Positions 32,050-44,000 of a stretch of 64,000 bases of DNA are shown here, piece by piece (position 1 is the stretch's first letter; each line of letters starts with the position of its first letter). The notes beneath the pieces were generated by a model that saw nothing but the letters and a program-made list of their open reading frames with translations, was not told where the DNA came from and did not search any database. This stretch comes from Cristatella mucedo (lineage: Eukaryota > Bryozoa > Phylactolaemata > Cristatellidae): the NCBI GenBank assembly GCA_009760855.2, contig WPIO01000046.1, positions 2,876,501-2,940,500 of the forward strand, written 5' to 3'. Position numbers and translations under genes: made by a program.

Positions 32050-32660
32050 AAAACATTAGCCACACGTGCGTCCGTCACAGTATCACTGTCTTACCGTCCT
32101 CTCCGTTGTCTTTCAACGTACTCTTGACGGCAACGGATTGACTTCAAGGTATTGTCGCTCACTTTTAGGTCACTTCATTCTTTGGCTCCAGCCTATCTCT
32201 CAGATCTACTCCCCACCAGCACAAGCATCGTACCACCTGCTGTTCGGAATCCAACAGTTTACCAATGCCTCGTACAAACCTCAAATCCTTTGGAGACCGT
32301 GCATTTAGTTCGTATGCTCTCAAAGCCTGGAACTCACTCCCGACTTGCGTCAGAACATCCCCTGACTTGACCACATTTAAAAAGAACTTAAAAAACACCT
32401 ATTTAGGACGGCATTTAGTGGGTCCCTGTGACTCGTCCTTCATGTGCTCATGCGTGCTGACACTGTGCATGCTGCCACTAACCACACTTGCATGCTGACC
32501 CTGTGCATGTCACCCCTAACCATGTTATTTATGTTGTTTATCAAGCATAATACTACACACCATTCAATCGCGTTTCCCTTTGGAGCAACATTAAAGCGCC
32601 TAGAAAGAGATTGAGTTTTCTGCGGGCGCTTTATCAAGTGAATGATTATTATTATCGCAC
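32050..32660 (+). mobile_element. LINE-B C terminus and complete 3' tail
   Basis: Shows LAPAYLSDLL, then PRTNLKSFGDRAF, LKAWNSLPTCVRTSPDL, TFKKNLK, then the 3' UTR and a hairpin (aaagcgcctagaaagagatt ... tgcgggcgctttatcaagtg) with a short (att)n. 5' truncated. The frames are shifted several times. Confidence 0.87.
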
Positions 32661-33069
32661 CAACTATAACTGTCCTGCATATCTCACTGCTCACTGTTGG
32701 CATATGGGTTCGTGAGGTCCATTGCAAAACGCCCCGTTAAAATCGTGGGAATCTATTCAAATGTCTGCTCACACACATACAAGCAACGACATGACTATTT
32801 TAGAAATAACCACTAAGACATAATTGTACGAGAAATTATCGCAGTGGTACTCGTGGTGCCCAAACGGCTGGCAGTTTATATGGGAGAACACTAGAATGCT
32901 GCTTCGTCCTCCACAGCACGAGCTGAGCAGGAACGGGAGCAGACGAGGCCGACAGAGCAACTGAGTAGACACGACCGGCAGCTCGATAAACCAGGCCCAG
33001 CAGATTGGCTTGTCCATATGAATACCGTGGCATGCTTTTCCATACAATGCTGATTTACCTTTAAATAGA

Positions 33070-33140
33070 TAACAATAACTACATTATTGTAGCACCCTCG
33101 GAGAACTGAATCTCTTTCTAGGCACTTCACAGATGCATGA
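33070..33140 (-). mobile_element. LINE-B tail fragment
   Basis: attattgtagcaccctcgga and gaactgaatctctttctagg on the plus strand are the complement of the LINE-B hairpin tail. Only the extreme 3' end remains. Confidence 0.65.
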
Positions 33141-33149
33141 TCAATGTAG

Positions 33150-35000
33150 AGGTTTGGTAGAGCGGAATGGGTTTGTCATTATTGACAGGTCCAGTGCGAC
33201 TGAGTACATGTACATGCTCTCACACGAAATAGGACAACCGGCCACTGACAACATTATGGACAAGCTGCCCTATAAAGCTGGCCTTGTCGACTAAAGCAGT
33301 CAATGTAGGTTGCCACTCCTATTATCTCTTTCTAACTGTCTCTCTTGCTCTTACTGGACAGATAAGAGAGCTGTAAGAAGCACAAGGCCCTCCTCGACTA
33401 GCCGAATGAGTGCATGGGCGAACTGGAAGAGCAAACGATGCTGGTAATAGACTTAAATTGATCAAGCGAACACGTTGTGTGGAGGTCGCACCGTACTGCA
33501 GCTCACAGGAAGCTCTTCAGGCAACGAACTGGTGGTGATTCCGACTCGACTTAGCATGCCAGTAGTAGTAGCCAGCACGGCCGCATCAACACCTAGTTCG
33601 ACTAAATTAAATGCTTCAGCAAGGCGAGAGCCAAATCAAAATCAACTGCAGTATCATTGTCGGCCAAGAACTTCATCCTTGCAAGTTCCCGAACTGGTCC
33701 GGCCCATTGGCCAAGCAAATCACGATTTCAGGCTTAGCTCAAAGTAAAAAATTGGGCAAGCACTTGATGCAAATCCGATTACTCGTACTATTATTAAAAA
33801 TCGTCATTTATTTGCACTTGCAGGAAGTAGTGCACAATGCACAACGAGGTTATCATTGACGTAAGCCAACACACGTATCACTTACGAATAGACACGCATT
33901 TGCACTGTGTTTAGCCAATGCTATTCAAAGGAATACCGGCCAAAAAGACACGGCACCGCCATCCGTCGACCGCAGCTACTGCAGTCTGCTGGCAGCCACG
34001 ATAGATTCCAGGGCTGAATGGCCTTTCGTGGCCCCCATACGATGGTTTCCCATTTGAACTGACATCCTATGATTGCAGACCTGGCTTTTACGGGGCTCTT
34101 TCGGATCACACATTGAATGCAGTCAGCTAAAATCTGTCTTTGTGAGTGAACTCGTCACATAAATAGCACTCAGGCCGACTGTCTGCCTTCTACACAGCCA
34201 CCCAACCAAGCAGACCTCAATAGGAGGGAGTTATGTTAACTTGGCACTAGCAAGCCCACAGCCAACGACTACCACAGCAGGCCTGTATGAAGCTTCAGTT
34301 GTCAAGCACAACCTTTACAATAACAACATTAATAACACTCGCAAATCTTCATTCATAAAACCTCAATTTCAAGGGCTAAAGAAATTGAACCACAAAACTG
34401 GTAGGCCGCATAGCAGATTACATGCAACTTCACAAAATAGCGAAAAATAAAAAAGCATACCGTTCAGCCTATCACGAAAAAGCTGCCACCTGATTGATCT
34501 ACATAGCAAGACGAACAAGCTGCCTGCATCGACAACGGAGCGACCACAAATTACTGATCCTGCTGACACGGTAAGCTTGTGAGCTCAAACTGATACTAGC
34601 TATAGCTCAATATAAATTATGAATGGCTGCAAGGTGAGAAAAATGCTACCAGTCGAGAGCTATGTCTTCAAGCCTCAAACCGGCAAGCATCCTAGAATGA
34701 AACAATCGCGACTGGTTCCTAAAAACAATCACTGCTTAAGCAGTCCAAGGGTCAAGGTCACTAAACAGACAATGCTAAGTTAAGGTCAACGGCAACCTCA
34801 GCATGATCACTCGGAGGAACCACTCTCGATCGAGTCGAGACTGAGTGATGGTCTCTTCAACATCGCCAGGAACGCGCAGAAAGCTTTTGCCAGCTGCAAT
34901 CAGCAACAAGCAAGCCTTTGAAGCGACCTTCTCGAGCAGTGCAACATGCTTCAAGGCTCTTTTGAGAGTCATTCAGTTAAGCAAAATGCCACCAATGTAG
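33150..35000. other. Unassigned; region 3' of the Unkempt-like gene
   Basis: No assigned gene. A 65-codon minus frame (34775-34972) with ALKHVALLEKVASKACLLLI looks protein-like but has no clean splice partners and no family. The short frames at 33.5-34.5 kb have no motifs. Confidence 0.35.
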
Positions 35001-35013
35001 CAGCCATGTGCCT

Positions 35014-35046
35014 TTACGACTGCCGGTCTATCTTTTCCTGTATAGC
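35014..35046 (-). CDS. Proposed last coding exon
   Basis: Acceptor attttatttgcag|GCT, then AIQEKIDRQS and TAA at 35016-35014. It continues the coil of the previous exon in phase. No polyadenylation signal close downstream was identified. Confidence 0.45.
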   Translation of the reverse strand, partial: AIQEKIDRQS

Positions 35047-38000
35047 CTGCAAATAAAATGACAAGCAGTCTGAAACAGTAAGTGGCCAAAAATGGCAGGC
35101 AGGCAGGAAACCGCCACAGCAGCAGCGGCCGACATTCTTTGGCCGGTCGATCGACCGAGTTGCCGAGACTAAAGAGTCAGCAAGACTCGAAAATTGTGGG
35201 ATCGCACGATGGGCGACCGCGAATTCCAAATAACGACGAGGACAGACTAGCCATCCAGCAGCTCAGGCTGAGCCGTGCCACGAGTTCGACAACACGTTCG
35301 ACTGAATGACTCTCTGGCAGCAGCTGAACAAGTAGCTAAAGGTGGAGTGGGGCAGAAAACGATCCCCCCCACCCACCCAGAAAAACCCGTGAATTGCACG
35401 GCAGCCACATGGGAGCCAGAGAGCGCGACTAGCAGATGATCAACCGCTTGTCACTAACCTCCTCGACGACGTCCATTTGCTGCTGAAGCTGCTTTCTGAT
35501 TGCTCGGAGCTCCTTCGTGGACAAATCATTCAACTTGGCTGGATTCAGCAGGCTTTTGGCTTCGAGTAGCATCTGAAGGACTCTGTCTTCCTAAAATGGC
35601 CACCCGTAATGTGAAGTCGTGCAATCCAGAGAGATCCAGGCGCGACTGCAGAGGCGATGCTTGCAGCAAAGGAGGCAGGCTGTGTCGATTGTACACAGAA
35701 GCGAGGTCGATGCACCGTTAGAAGCAGCCAAGCCATAGCAGGTCTGGAAATGACCAGTTTACTGTTCGAGCGGCCAAGATCTTGCGCAGCAGGCGCGGCA
35801 GGCGCACTCTCTCGGCTCGAGCAGGAGGTCTTCTTAACAGCTCAAGGCAGCAGCTTGCAGTCCGTTTATGGATATTAGGTCTCGGCTGCCATAAGCAGGT
35901 TTATGACGAGGACATCACATTGCTAACGTGGAGGTCGGCTTCTAGAGTTATTTAATGATTGACAATTTTCGTAGATCTATCAACGGCACGTAATAGCTCG
36001 GCATGATAGCCTTCGGTGCAAGCTTTTGAAGGTCATCCCTTAAGTTCGGCTTCATGCTTCCTGGACCCATCACCATCAAAACCTTGACTCTGGGTCAATC
36101 TTGTTGCAACCAGCAGCTGGCTATTGCTTGGCTAGGGCTCCATAGCATCAAAAATCTAGCCCTACCATTTGTCATCATCATAATAGCATCACAGTACAAA
36201 AAGGCACGAACACAACAACACAGTCGATCGAAATCATATGCAGATAAAATTCCAGTTTTCACTACTAAAATCTGAAAAATAAGAAGTACTGCAGTCACAC
36301 CAAGGATTTGCGAATCCATAAAAAGATGCAAGCATTACCATGCCTAGTTCAAGCTACTGGCACAATCTTTGGGAGTCCAATAGGCTCAACAAACATAACT
36401 TAGGCATGTGTCGCGGGGTAAGAACAAGCAACAATTTTCAGCAGATGCCCAAACGCATTCGACCAACTAGATCATCGCGGTCAGTACTCTGCCTCTTGTC
36501 AGGCATGATAGGGGTTGTAGCAAGCCGAAGGCCACGGCCATCCCATCAATCACCAGTCGGCACGAAGGAAACCCAGCTCTAGCTTTTTAAAAATTATTGT
36601 ACTTTCTTGCAGCAGCAGCGTGCGCCTGAGAGCTCCATCCGTCAGCTTTTCCAAGGATGCAAGTACAGTAGTTGCACACAGTAATGCCAGATAATGCTGC
36701 CAAGTTGCAAGTCGTTCAGCTGATCCCCAGCTCCACCAAAAGAAAAAGAGCTGCCACACCTCTTTTTCTTTTGGTGGAGCTGTACACAGGCGATCATCGA
36801 TCAACATATTAGGGCAAGAAAATTCGTACTATAGGAATTTCCGGGCGGTCTCTATTATGGCGATTCAAAATGATGCCGGCCTGGTCGCTGAGTACCTACA
36901 AGCAAGAAGTGCTAACGTATGAGTATCAAAGGCAGGCCAAGCCAAATGCTGTGAAAAACAAGTGAGCGATGATAGACAGCCAACACGGCCAGCAGGAGTG
37001 GAAGACCGACCGACTGTGTGTGTGTGCATGTGTGTGCGCGCGTGTGTGCGCGAGGATGCGGGTGTGCGTGCATGCATATGAGTAAGCCACATTTGTCAGC
37101 TTATATTGTCAAGTATGTCGCCAGCACAGAGAAATTCACAGCCCAGCACCAACTATTTGTAACATGTCATGCGAGCAGCAAAAGCTTACATAGCCAGTTG
37201 CACCAGAGCTCAATAGTGCCATGTCATTGAGCTGCTCTAGCAGGTCATTTTCGGTAGCACCCAAACCGGCATAGTTGTCGGCATGTCCGGGAATGTCTAC
37301 AAGACGATTGAGAGCTGTGCAGTCTAAAGCTGTGGTACAGCCATTGCACCAAGCGCACGACAGGCTCACCGCAGTGCATTAACATGCAATTTGCAATTAC
37401 ACTGCAAATCCTTAACGTGACCAGGACAACAGGAATCAACGTCAATATATTACAGAGAATTCAGGCATGTCTCGAATGCATACAGTTGACTCAGTAAAAT
37501 CGAACAAAAGCCTGCTTAAGCTTGCAGACAAAGCCACAAGCAGCACATGTGCCATTTGTGCGGCTTCTTAAAAACAACAACCCGTCCAGGCTGTATTCTC
37601 CACAATAGCTACGACGTGGCCAACATATCCAAAGCATAGAAAAACACAGGTGGTGGAGTTGCCATCAATTCACATTGACCACTGATGCTTACGTACCCGA
37701 AAACCAGTTGATTCCTGCAGATTTTCGAAAACCAGAAGTTATTATGCCCAAGACCTGGAACTAGCGTTGGAGACTGCTAATGCTAAAACAAAGGCGGACC
37801 AGCGATTCACTAACCGCGGAGGAAAAAACTAGCCAGATGGATTGTTTGAGTAAAGAAACTGGCAATCTGATTGGTATTAAAACTCCACCAGAGACAGCCT
37901 CAATATACGCACAGCAGAGCAACGTGACCGTCAATTTTGCGTTGCAGCTCTTTGCTATCTGTACCCTTCCTCTGGCCATTTGTTATCACCAAACACAACG

Positions 38001-41000
38001 TTGGCTTTCATTTCTATGAAGACGACACCCAGCTCTACCCAACCTTTGACTCCACTAAGCCGACGTACGCCACATACGTAAGCCACATACAACGACGAAA
38101 TTCACATTTACATGGCTACTAACTTGCTGAAGCTTAACTACGACAACATCAGCCTAATGGTAACGGGCAAACCTAGTGTCATGCGAAAGTTGGATAACCT
38201 CATCATCCGGTGAGCCGTGATGGCACACTAGGTAAGGCAGCTGCTTTCACGACCTCGGTCCCGAGTTCAATTCCTGCAGTGGGCGATTCTATATCGCCAC
38301 TGCAAGCGGTGGTGATAGCCGTAAAGGCTCTTCTGTCGCTACACAAAAAGAGGCTGTTTAATCAGCTAGGAATTATCAATTATTAATTATCCATGCTAGT
38401 TCATTTAGCACTCCCCCTATGACGTCTGCACGTAGCCAAGGCATACTATTCTAAAACGAATTGCCATCAGGCAAATACATTCCCCCAGCACCAAGTCGAG
38501 CTACGTTGAGCCAAGGAACATGGCAAAAATCATGACCTGCTAGGGTAAGAGTACGACAGCAAAGCTAATTCACGACACGTCCAGATGATTGCAGCCCCCT
38601 TTATTTAGTAACACCCTGACTCGTCTGCATCTAAAGCGAAACTCAGCAGCTCGGCTGTGTGTCGTCAACGGCACAGCTACCACACCAGACCAACCATGCT
38701 ACCACTTCAGTCTAAGCTTCATTTGCTCCCAATGAAGCATCGAATCGAAGCATCCTCAAGTCTCTGGCCTTCAGGTCACTGCTGCAGGGTCACATACAGG
38801 TCACTGCTGCAGGGTCACATACAGGTCACTGCTGCAGGGTCACATACAGGTCACTGCTGCAGGGTCACATACAGGTCACTGCTTGCACCAGCCTCCACCT
38901 ATCCGACTGCCTTGCTCCTTCAGCGTGCTCTCTCGACCCACCTGCTCTTCAGCATCTAGTCGTATTACCGTCACTCGCACTATATTGAAATCTTTCCGCG
39001 ATCGAGCCTTTAGCTCGTAAGCACCGAGAGTCTGGAACTTGCTTATGGCCACGGCCACCACATAAAATCGCTTTGAGTAATTTAAGTCTCTGCTAAAAAA
39101 AGCCTGTGTGTGTTATTATCTGTTCCAGTGAACTTTTCCTTAACCCCAGCTTTCACTTGTGCTTTGCATGCATGTCACAGAACGATTCAGTGCATGCTAC
39201 CAGCCAGGGCTTCTACTAATCGGTGGCCATGGGTGTCTTCATGCTTGCTTTAGCATACTGGCCGAAGCACGATTCCTGCTTACATTTGCATGCTCGATAT
39301 CGATCAGGTCAGCAATTGATTGTCTTGTTTTGTAAATCGACCAGATAGGGACTTAACTCTTTAAAGGTTGCACACAAACGACCTATAAGTATTATTATTA
39401 TTATCACTACCACGAAGGAAACCACACCTGTACACTTAGCTTTTGTGCTTTCTGTTTTGCATAGCTGGACTGCAGGATACAATGTGGCAAGGCAGCTAGC
39501 AAAATTGGCCAGAGGCATGAGGTATTGTGTCTCCAACTAACAAAACTAACAAACTAATAACGAATAAAAACATAAAGTACTTTACAGAAAGCCAGCAGAG
39601 AAAGCCAAGCAGGCGGTGCAAACAAGCAGCAAGTTGTTTGCAGCAGCGGCTTTCACACGCGTTCAGCTGAATGATAAGAAACCGCGTGCTCAGGCAGTCA
39701 TGCATGCGAGCTGCATAAACACCGATCATAAACTTGCTCTGAAAAGCCGTGTGGCCTGGTGCCTGCATTGACAAAATATCAGGCAACAACCGTTAGTAAG
39801 ATTGACCACTTTGTTTGGTTAAGGGTGAAGAGCACAGTTACAAGTGCGCGAAAGGATAAGCCACTCGCTTCGCGCTTGCCAACGCAAGCACGAAGCGACC
39901 ACGAAGCCGCTCACCTGATATGATGCTCAAATATTGGTATGACATCACGGTGCTGCTGGTACCAGCGATATCCAGCACCCCCTTTTTCCTCCGTTTTTTC
40001 TCCAGTAGGTCAATCGTCGTGTCCTCATCGATGATCCGATACAGCTCTTCCACTGTGACCTATGGTGAGCGCGCGCGACACACTGTTGGTGCTGACATTC
40101 CTTGTACACCAGCACGGCGGTGTAGGTTGCATGCCGAACGACAGCAAGGGGCAAAGCATGTGCAGGCCGGACGGTGCTTTCTCGCTCTGAACAAGCGGCA
40201 TTTGACAAGTGACATTTGCTACGCTTGCGAAGTCGGCAGGAGCTAACATCCATACTTTACGCAACAGTGCTGCCGATCGTTCCAGCTGGTGATCACCTAG
40301 CAGCTCATTTACTCTTAATGTGCTGCCTAGGTAGCTAAATCTCATAGGGAGGAGGCAACTCACAACTTCTCTGACCTGCCAGATAAGGCACTCTTAGTCT
40401 CAAGGATGCAGCCGCATTCACATTTATTTATCACAGCATTAAGTGGGTCCATGTGATTCGTCCTCTGAGTACTTATACCTGCTGACACTGGGCATGCCAC
40501 CCCTAACCATGTTATTCTTGTTGTTTATTGAGCAGGCTACCACTAACAATTCGATCGCACTTTCTTAGCAGCAAATGTAAAGCGCCTAGATAAAGATTAA
40601 GTTCCCTGAGGGTGCTATACACATGTACTTTTATTATCATCACAGTAATAATAGTAATAATAATACATTTGATACAGAGCCCCGGAGAACTCAATCTCTC
40701 ACTAGGCACTTTACATTTGCTTTAAAGGAAGCACAATCGAATGGTTAGTGGTAGCATGCTCAATAAACAACAATAATAACATGGTTAGGGGTGACATGCA
40801 CATGGTCAGCACACATAAGCACATCAAGGACGAATCAGAGGGACCCACTAAATGCTGTGATAAATAAATACGTTTTTAGTTTCTTTTTAAATGTGGAAAA
40901 GTCAGGAGATGTGACTCAGGTCTGCATTGAGCTCCAGGTGCATACAAACTAAAGACACGGTCTCTAAAGGAGTCAAGATTTGTACGAGGTATGGGTTAAC

Positions 41001-44000
41001 AGTTAGATTCTGAAAAGCAGGTGGTAGAATGCTTAGCTTAGTGGGAGAGTAGATCTGATAGGCAGGCTGGAGGTTAAGAATGAAGAGACCTACAAGTGAG
41101 TGACAAAACCTTAAATAAGTAAATACACACTGATCTAACAGCCTTGAAGTCGATGAGTTGCTTGAATGTGAGCCACGGGGAGAGGTCGGCAAGAAGTGGT
41201 GTCACTTGGCAACTGTAAGGTTCATGACAGACAAGTCTAGCTGCAGAGTTTTGCACCAGGTGGGGCACTCGTTCTTCACGACCGAGGTCGTGGGTTCAAT
41301 TCCTGGAAGTGGACGATCCTTTATTGCCAACTGCATGCAGTGGTGAAAGCTGTTAAGGCTCTTCTGCCACTATACAAATAAGGCTGTTAAATAAGCTAAT
41401 TTTTCTTACTTTTTATCCCCACGTTTTGTTAATAATTATGATTTACTAGAGTATGCCCACAAGAAACTACAGAAACTCAACTTTCCGGTGTTCATATTTC
41501 CTGCAATGATACAAAGAGATGTTGCCGTTTTAGCATTTGGCCATTCGAATTTACATTCATTCAGGTTATCCATGGGTCAGCTCCAGCTGGCAAAGTAGCA
41601 GTGACTTCCATGCACATGGATGCACTTCTAAATTATTCTAACTTACTATTCACCTTCCAGTTTGCTACCTTTAAAACCACATGACAAACACCAATGTCTG
41701 TAGACAAAACGCCAATAGTGAAGGCAAGGAGACACGACACTCTGGTTCGTGAAGAGTGACTGAATTAGGCGGGTGCTTCAGAAAAGAAAGTCGACTCAAC
41801 AAGCGACTCATCAAGCTGATTCCACATAGCATGACAGTGACCTCAAGGAGCTGCCCTAGCTACCAGAGATGACTCAGCTTGCAAAGCAATTTAGCTTTGC
41901 CTCGAAGGAGGCAGAGGTAGTATCGACGATGGCGTCTGTGATGGCAGAGGCTGCGATGTCGCCGGCAATGGTAGGTATAGTGATACAGTGGCAGAGACAG
42001 CGATGGCACCTTACCGGAGCGTCCGCCGCACTGGGCACAAGGCTGCCACCAGAGGTGGCAGCAGCCTCAACGGACGCAGAGGCCCTCGGTGGCTTCGCGG
42101 GAGCGGACTTCGACAGAGGATCTTCGCCAAGGCTCTTTGCAGCCAAGTTGACGCTCCAGGCTGCGACAGTGCCGACCTGAAGAGTGCATACCAGGTCTGG
42201 GTGGTGGCAGCAGCAGCCGCAGCGAAAGGCCGCCATTTTAGCAGCAGCTCCGCTCGATGACACCACGGCACGGCAGCTAGCCGTAATGCTGCTGCACTGC
42301 AGGCAGGCAGGCCAGCGAGGACGCCAGGCGGTGGCAAACTGGGTAGCAACAAGCTGCATGTAAGGCAGGCAGGCGGGCTGACCATGCCACAATCAGGGGG
42401 GGTGTGTGGGCCCCCCCCCCCGGGTAAGTTCATATCAGGTGCAAGGGCAGACCGAAACGACGCCTTTCCCACGCCAACTGTCAGCACTCATTTTAGGGCT
42501 TCTTTCTTACATTTTCCTTAAATTTAAAAAATAATTATGCTCACTATTCGAAACATGGTGCTTATGTCAGAAGTCACGGGAGAGTCACCGAAAGCTACTG
42601 CTCTGATCTATCCGGGTCGCCTGGAAGCAACAGAATTGACATAATGAAAGCAACGAAGTATCAACGACCTTGTGTTGGCAGCAAGTAGCAGCCGCAGCAG
42701 CGTCGTAAGGGTGAGAGGCATTACTTTTTCGGCCTTCGACGAAACCGGCGCAGCCACGGTCCTGCTTGGCACTGGTAGCCGTGCGGTCCCATCTGTTGCA
42801 GTCGCTGTTGCCAACGACGTCAGCGAGGTCACGGCAGCAGCAGCAGCAGCAGCAGCAGGCTGAGGCGCAACCAGCAGGGCTGCAGCAGCTGGCTGAATAT
42901 TCAGTCCCGGCGGCAGCCGCAGGCCAGGCGGAGGTTGCAGGCCAGGCGGAGGCTGCGAAGACGGGACGCTGAACGTCGGCTGCAGCTGTGCAGATGTTGG
43001 CGGCTGTCCGCGGCTGCGATCCACTGCAGCTTTGTCCTCTGCAGCAAAAGCCTGTGTGAGGGCACGCCCCTCATTCGAGAGCACCACGCTAAGATGCGAG
43101 AGAACCAATGCCTAGCAACGGGAGCCTCTGCACACCAGCATGTGCGCCTGCACAATTGCAGGCGACAGATGAACAGCACTAGCCCGCATAGAGGCAGTCG
43201 GAGGCGGACTGCGCGCCATCCGTTCGCACTCCTGCTGCATGGCCGCCCTGAGGTTGAGACCTGGCGCGGCCGGTGGGTGGGCAGTGGTGCCAGATGAGCG
43301 CTAAGTCATAGGTGGCCTTCTTGGCAATTCTCGCCTGCTTCCGAGCCTGATTTCCAGCAGCAGCCGCTGCCCAGCCACCCCAGGCTGCAGTCGTCCCTTG
43401 CTTGCAGCGCTGCACGGTGCGCACGAATTAATCGATCACACGGCTGCTTGATGGATCACCAAGCCGGGGCGTTCCCGGAGGGACTGAAATTCACCAACCA
43501 ACCAACCAATCAAGTTTCAACAGAAACTTTAAGAAAACTTGCTTAATAATCGTTGGCCCTTGACTATGGCTAGGCTCACACAGTCACACGGGAGAGGGAT
43601 AATGATTGAGCATGCAGCTAGCTGATCGTGCCTGTGGCTCTGTGGAGCATGAGCACCTGCTACAAAAAAGTTCATACGTTGCAAAAGGAAGAAGACACAT
43701 AGTACATACGTGGTAAACTACGGCGATTCGGTGATTTATACTGGGCCCAATGCGCGCCATTGGTCGAGTCAACTGCTCGTAGTCACTGATGTCGCTTCGA
43801 GGGCAGCGAGCCGAAACAAGCTGCCGGTGGTGAAGAGACACAGACAGCAGTCGGGCGTGGAAGGTGAAGCCCCTTACTTGGGACTGCTCAAACATACCTT
43901 CTCCGTGAGCAAATGCACAGTAAAGGCCACGCCGGCAGGGCCGACCGGTAGTCAAGCCATTTTTATAGTCGCCACAAATAACAGATTTGAAAACCTGCAA

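Larger units (their letters stand above)
37900..39400 (+). mobile_element. LINE-B-related element, interrupted by SINE-2 and a minisatellite
   Basis: Shows FHFYEDDTQLYPTF near 38000-38045 (RT motif, YADD changed to YEDD), then LLKLNYDNISLMVTGK. SINE-2 comes next. C-terminal remains resume near 38.5 kb (HLLPMKHRIEA). The 25-bp minisatellite follows, then a CR1-like C terminus (ALSTHLLFSI region, SLWNLLM-like) and a 3' UTR ending att-rich near 39390. More diverged than the other LINE-B copies and perhaps a separate subfamily. Confidence 0.65.

Noticed and set aside
34775-34972. Minus ORF ALKHVALLEKVASKACLLLI as an exon of a class II aldolase/adducin-like protein
   Set aside because: The resemblance is only a helical pattern. 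No clean acceptor or donor pair and no partner exons were found.
39496-39789. Minus segment after acceptor gtcaatgcag (APGHTAFQSKFMIGVY) as an exon of the Unkempt-like gene
   Set aside because: The open frame needs phase 0 while the preceding exon ends in phase 1, and the phase-1 reading stops quickly. The exon at 37.2 kb fits the phase.
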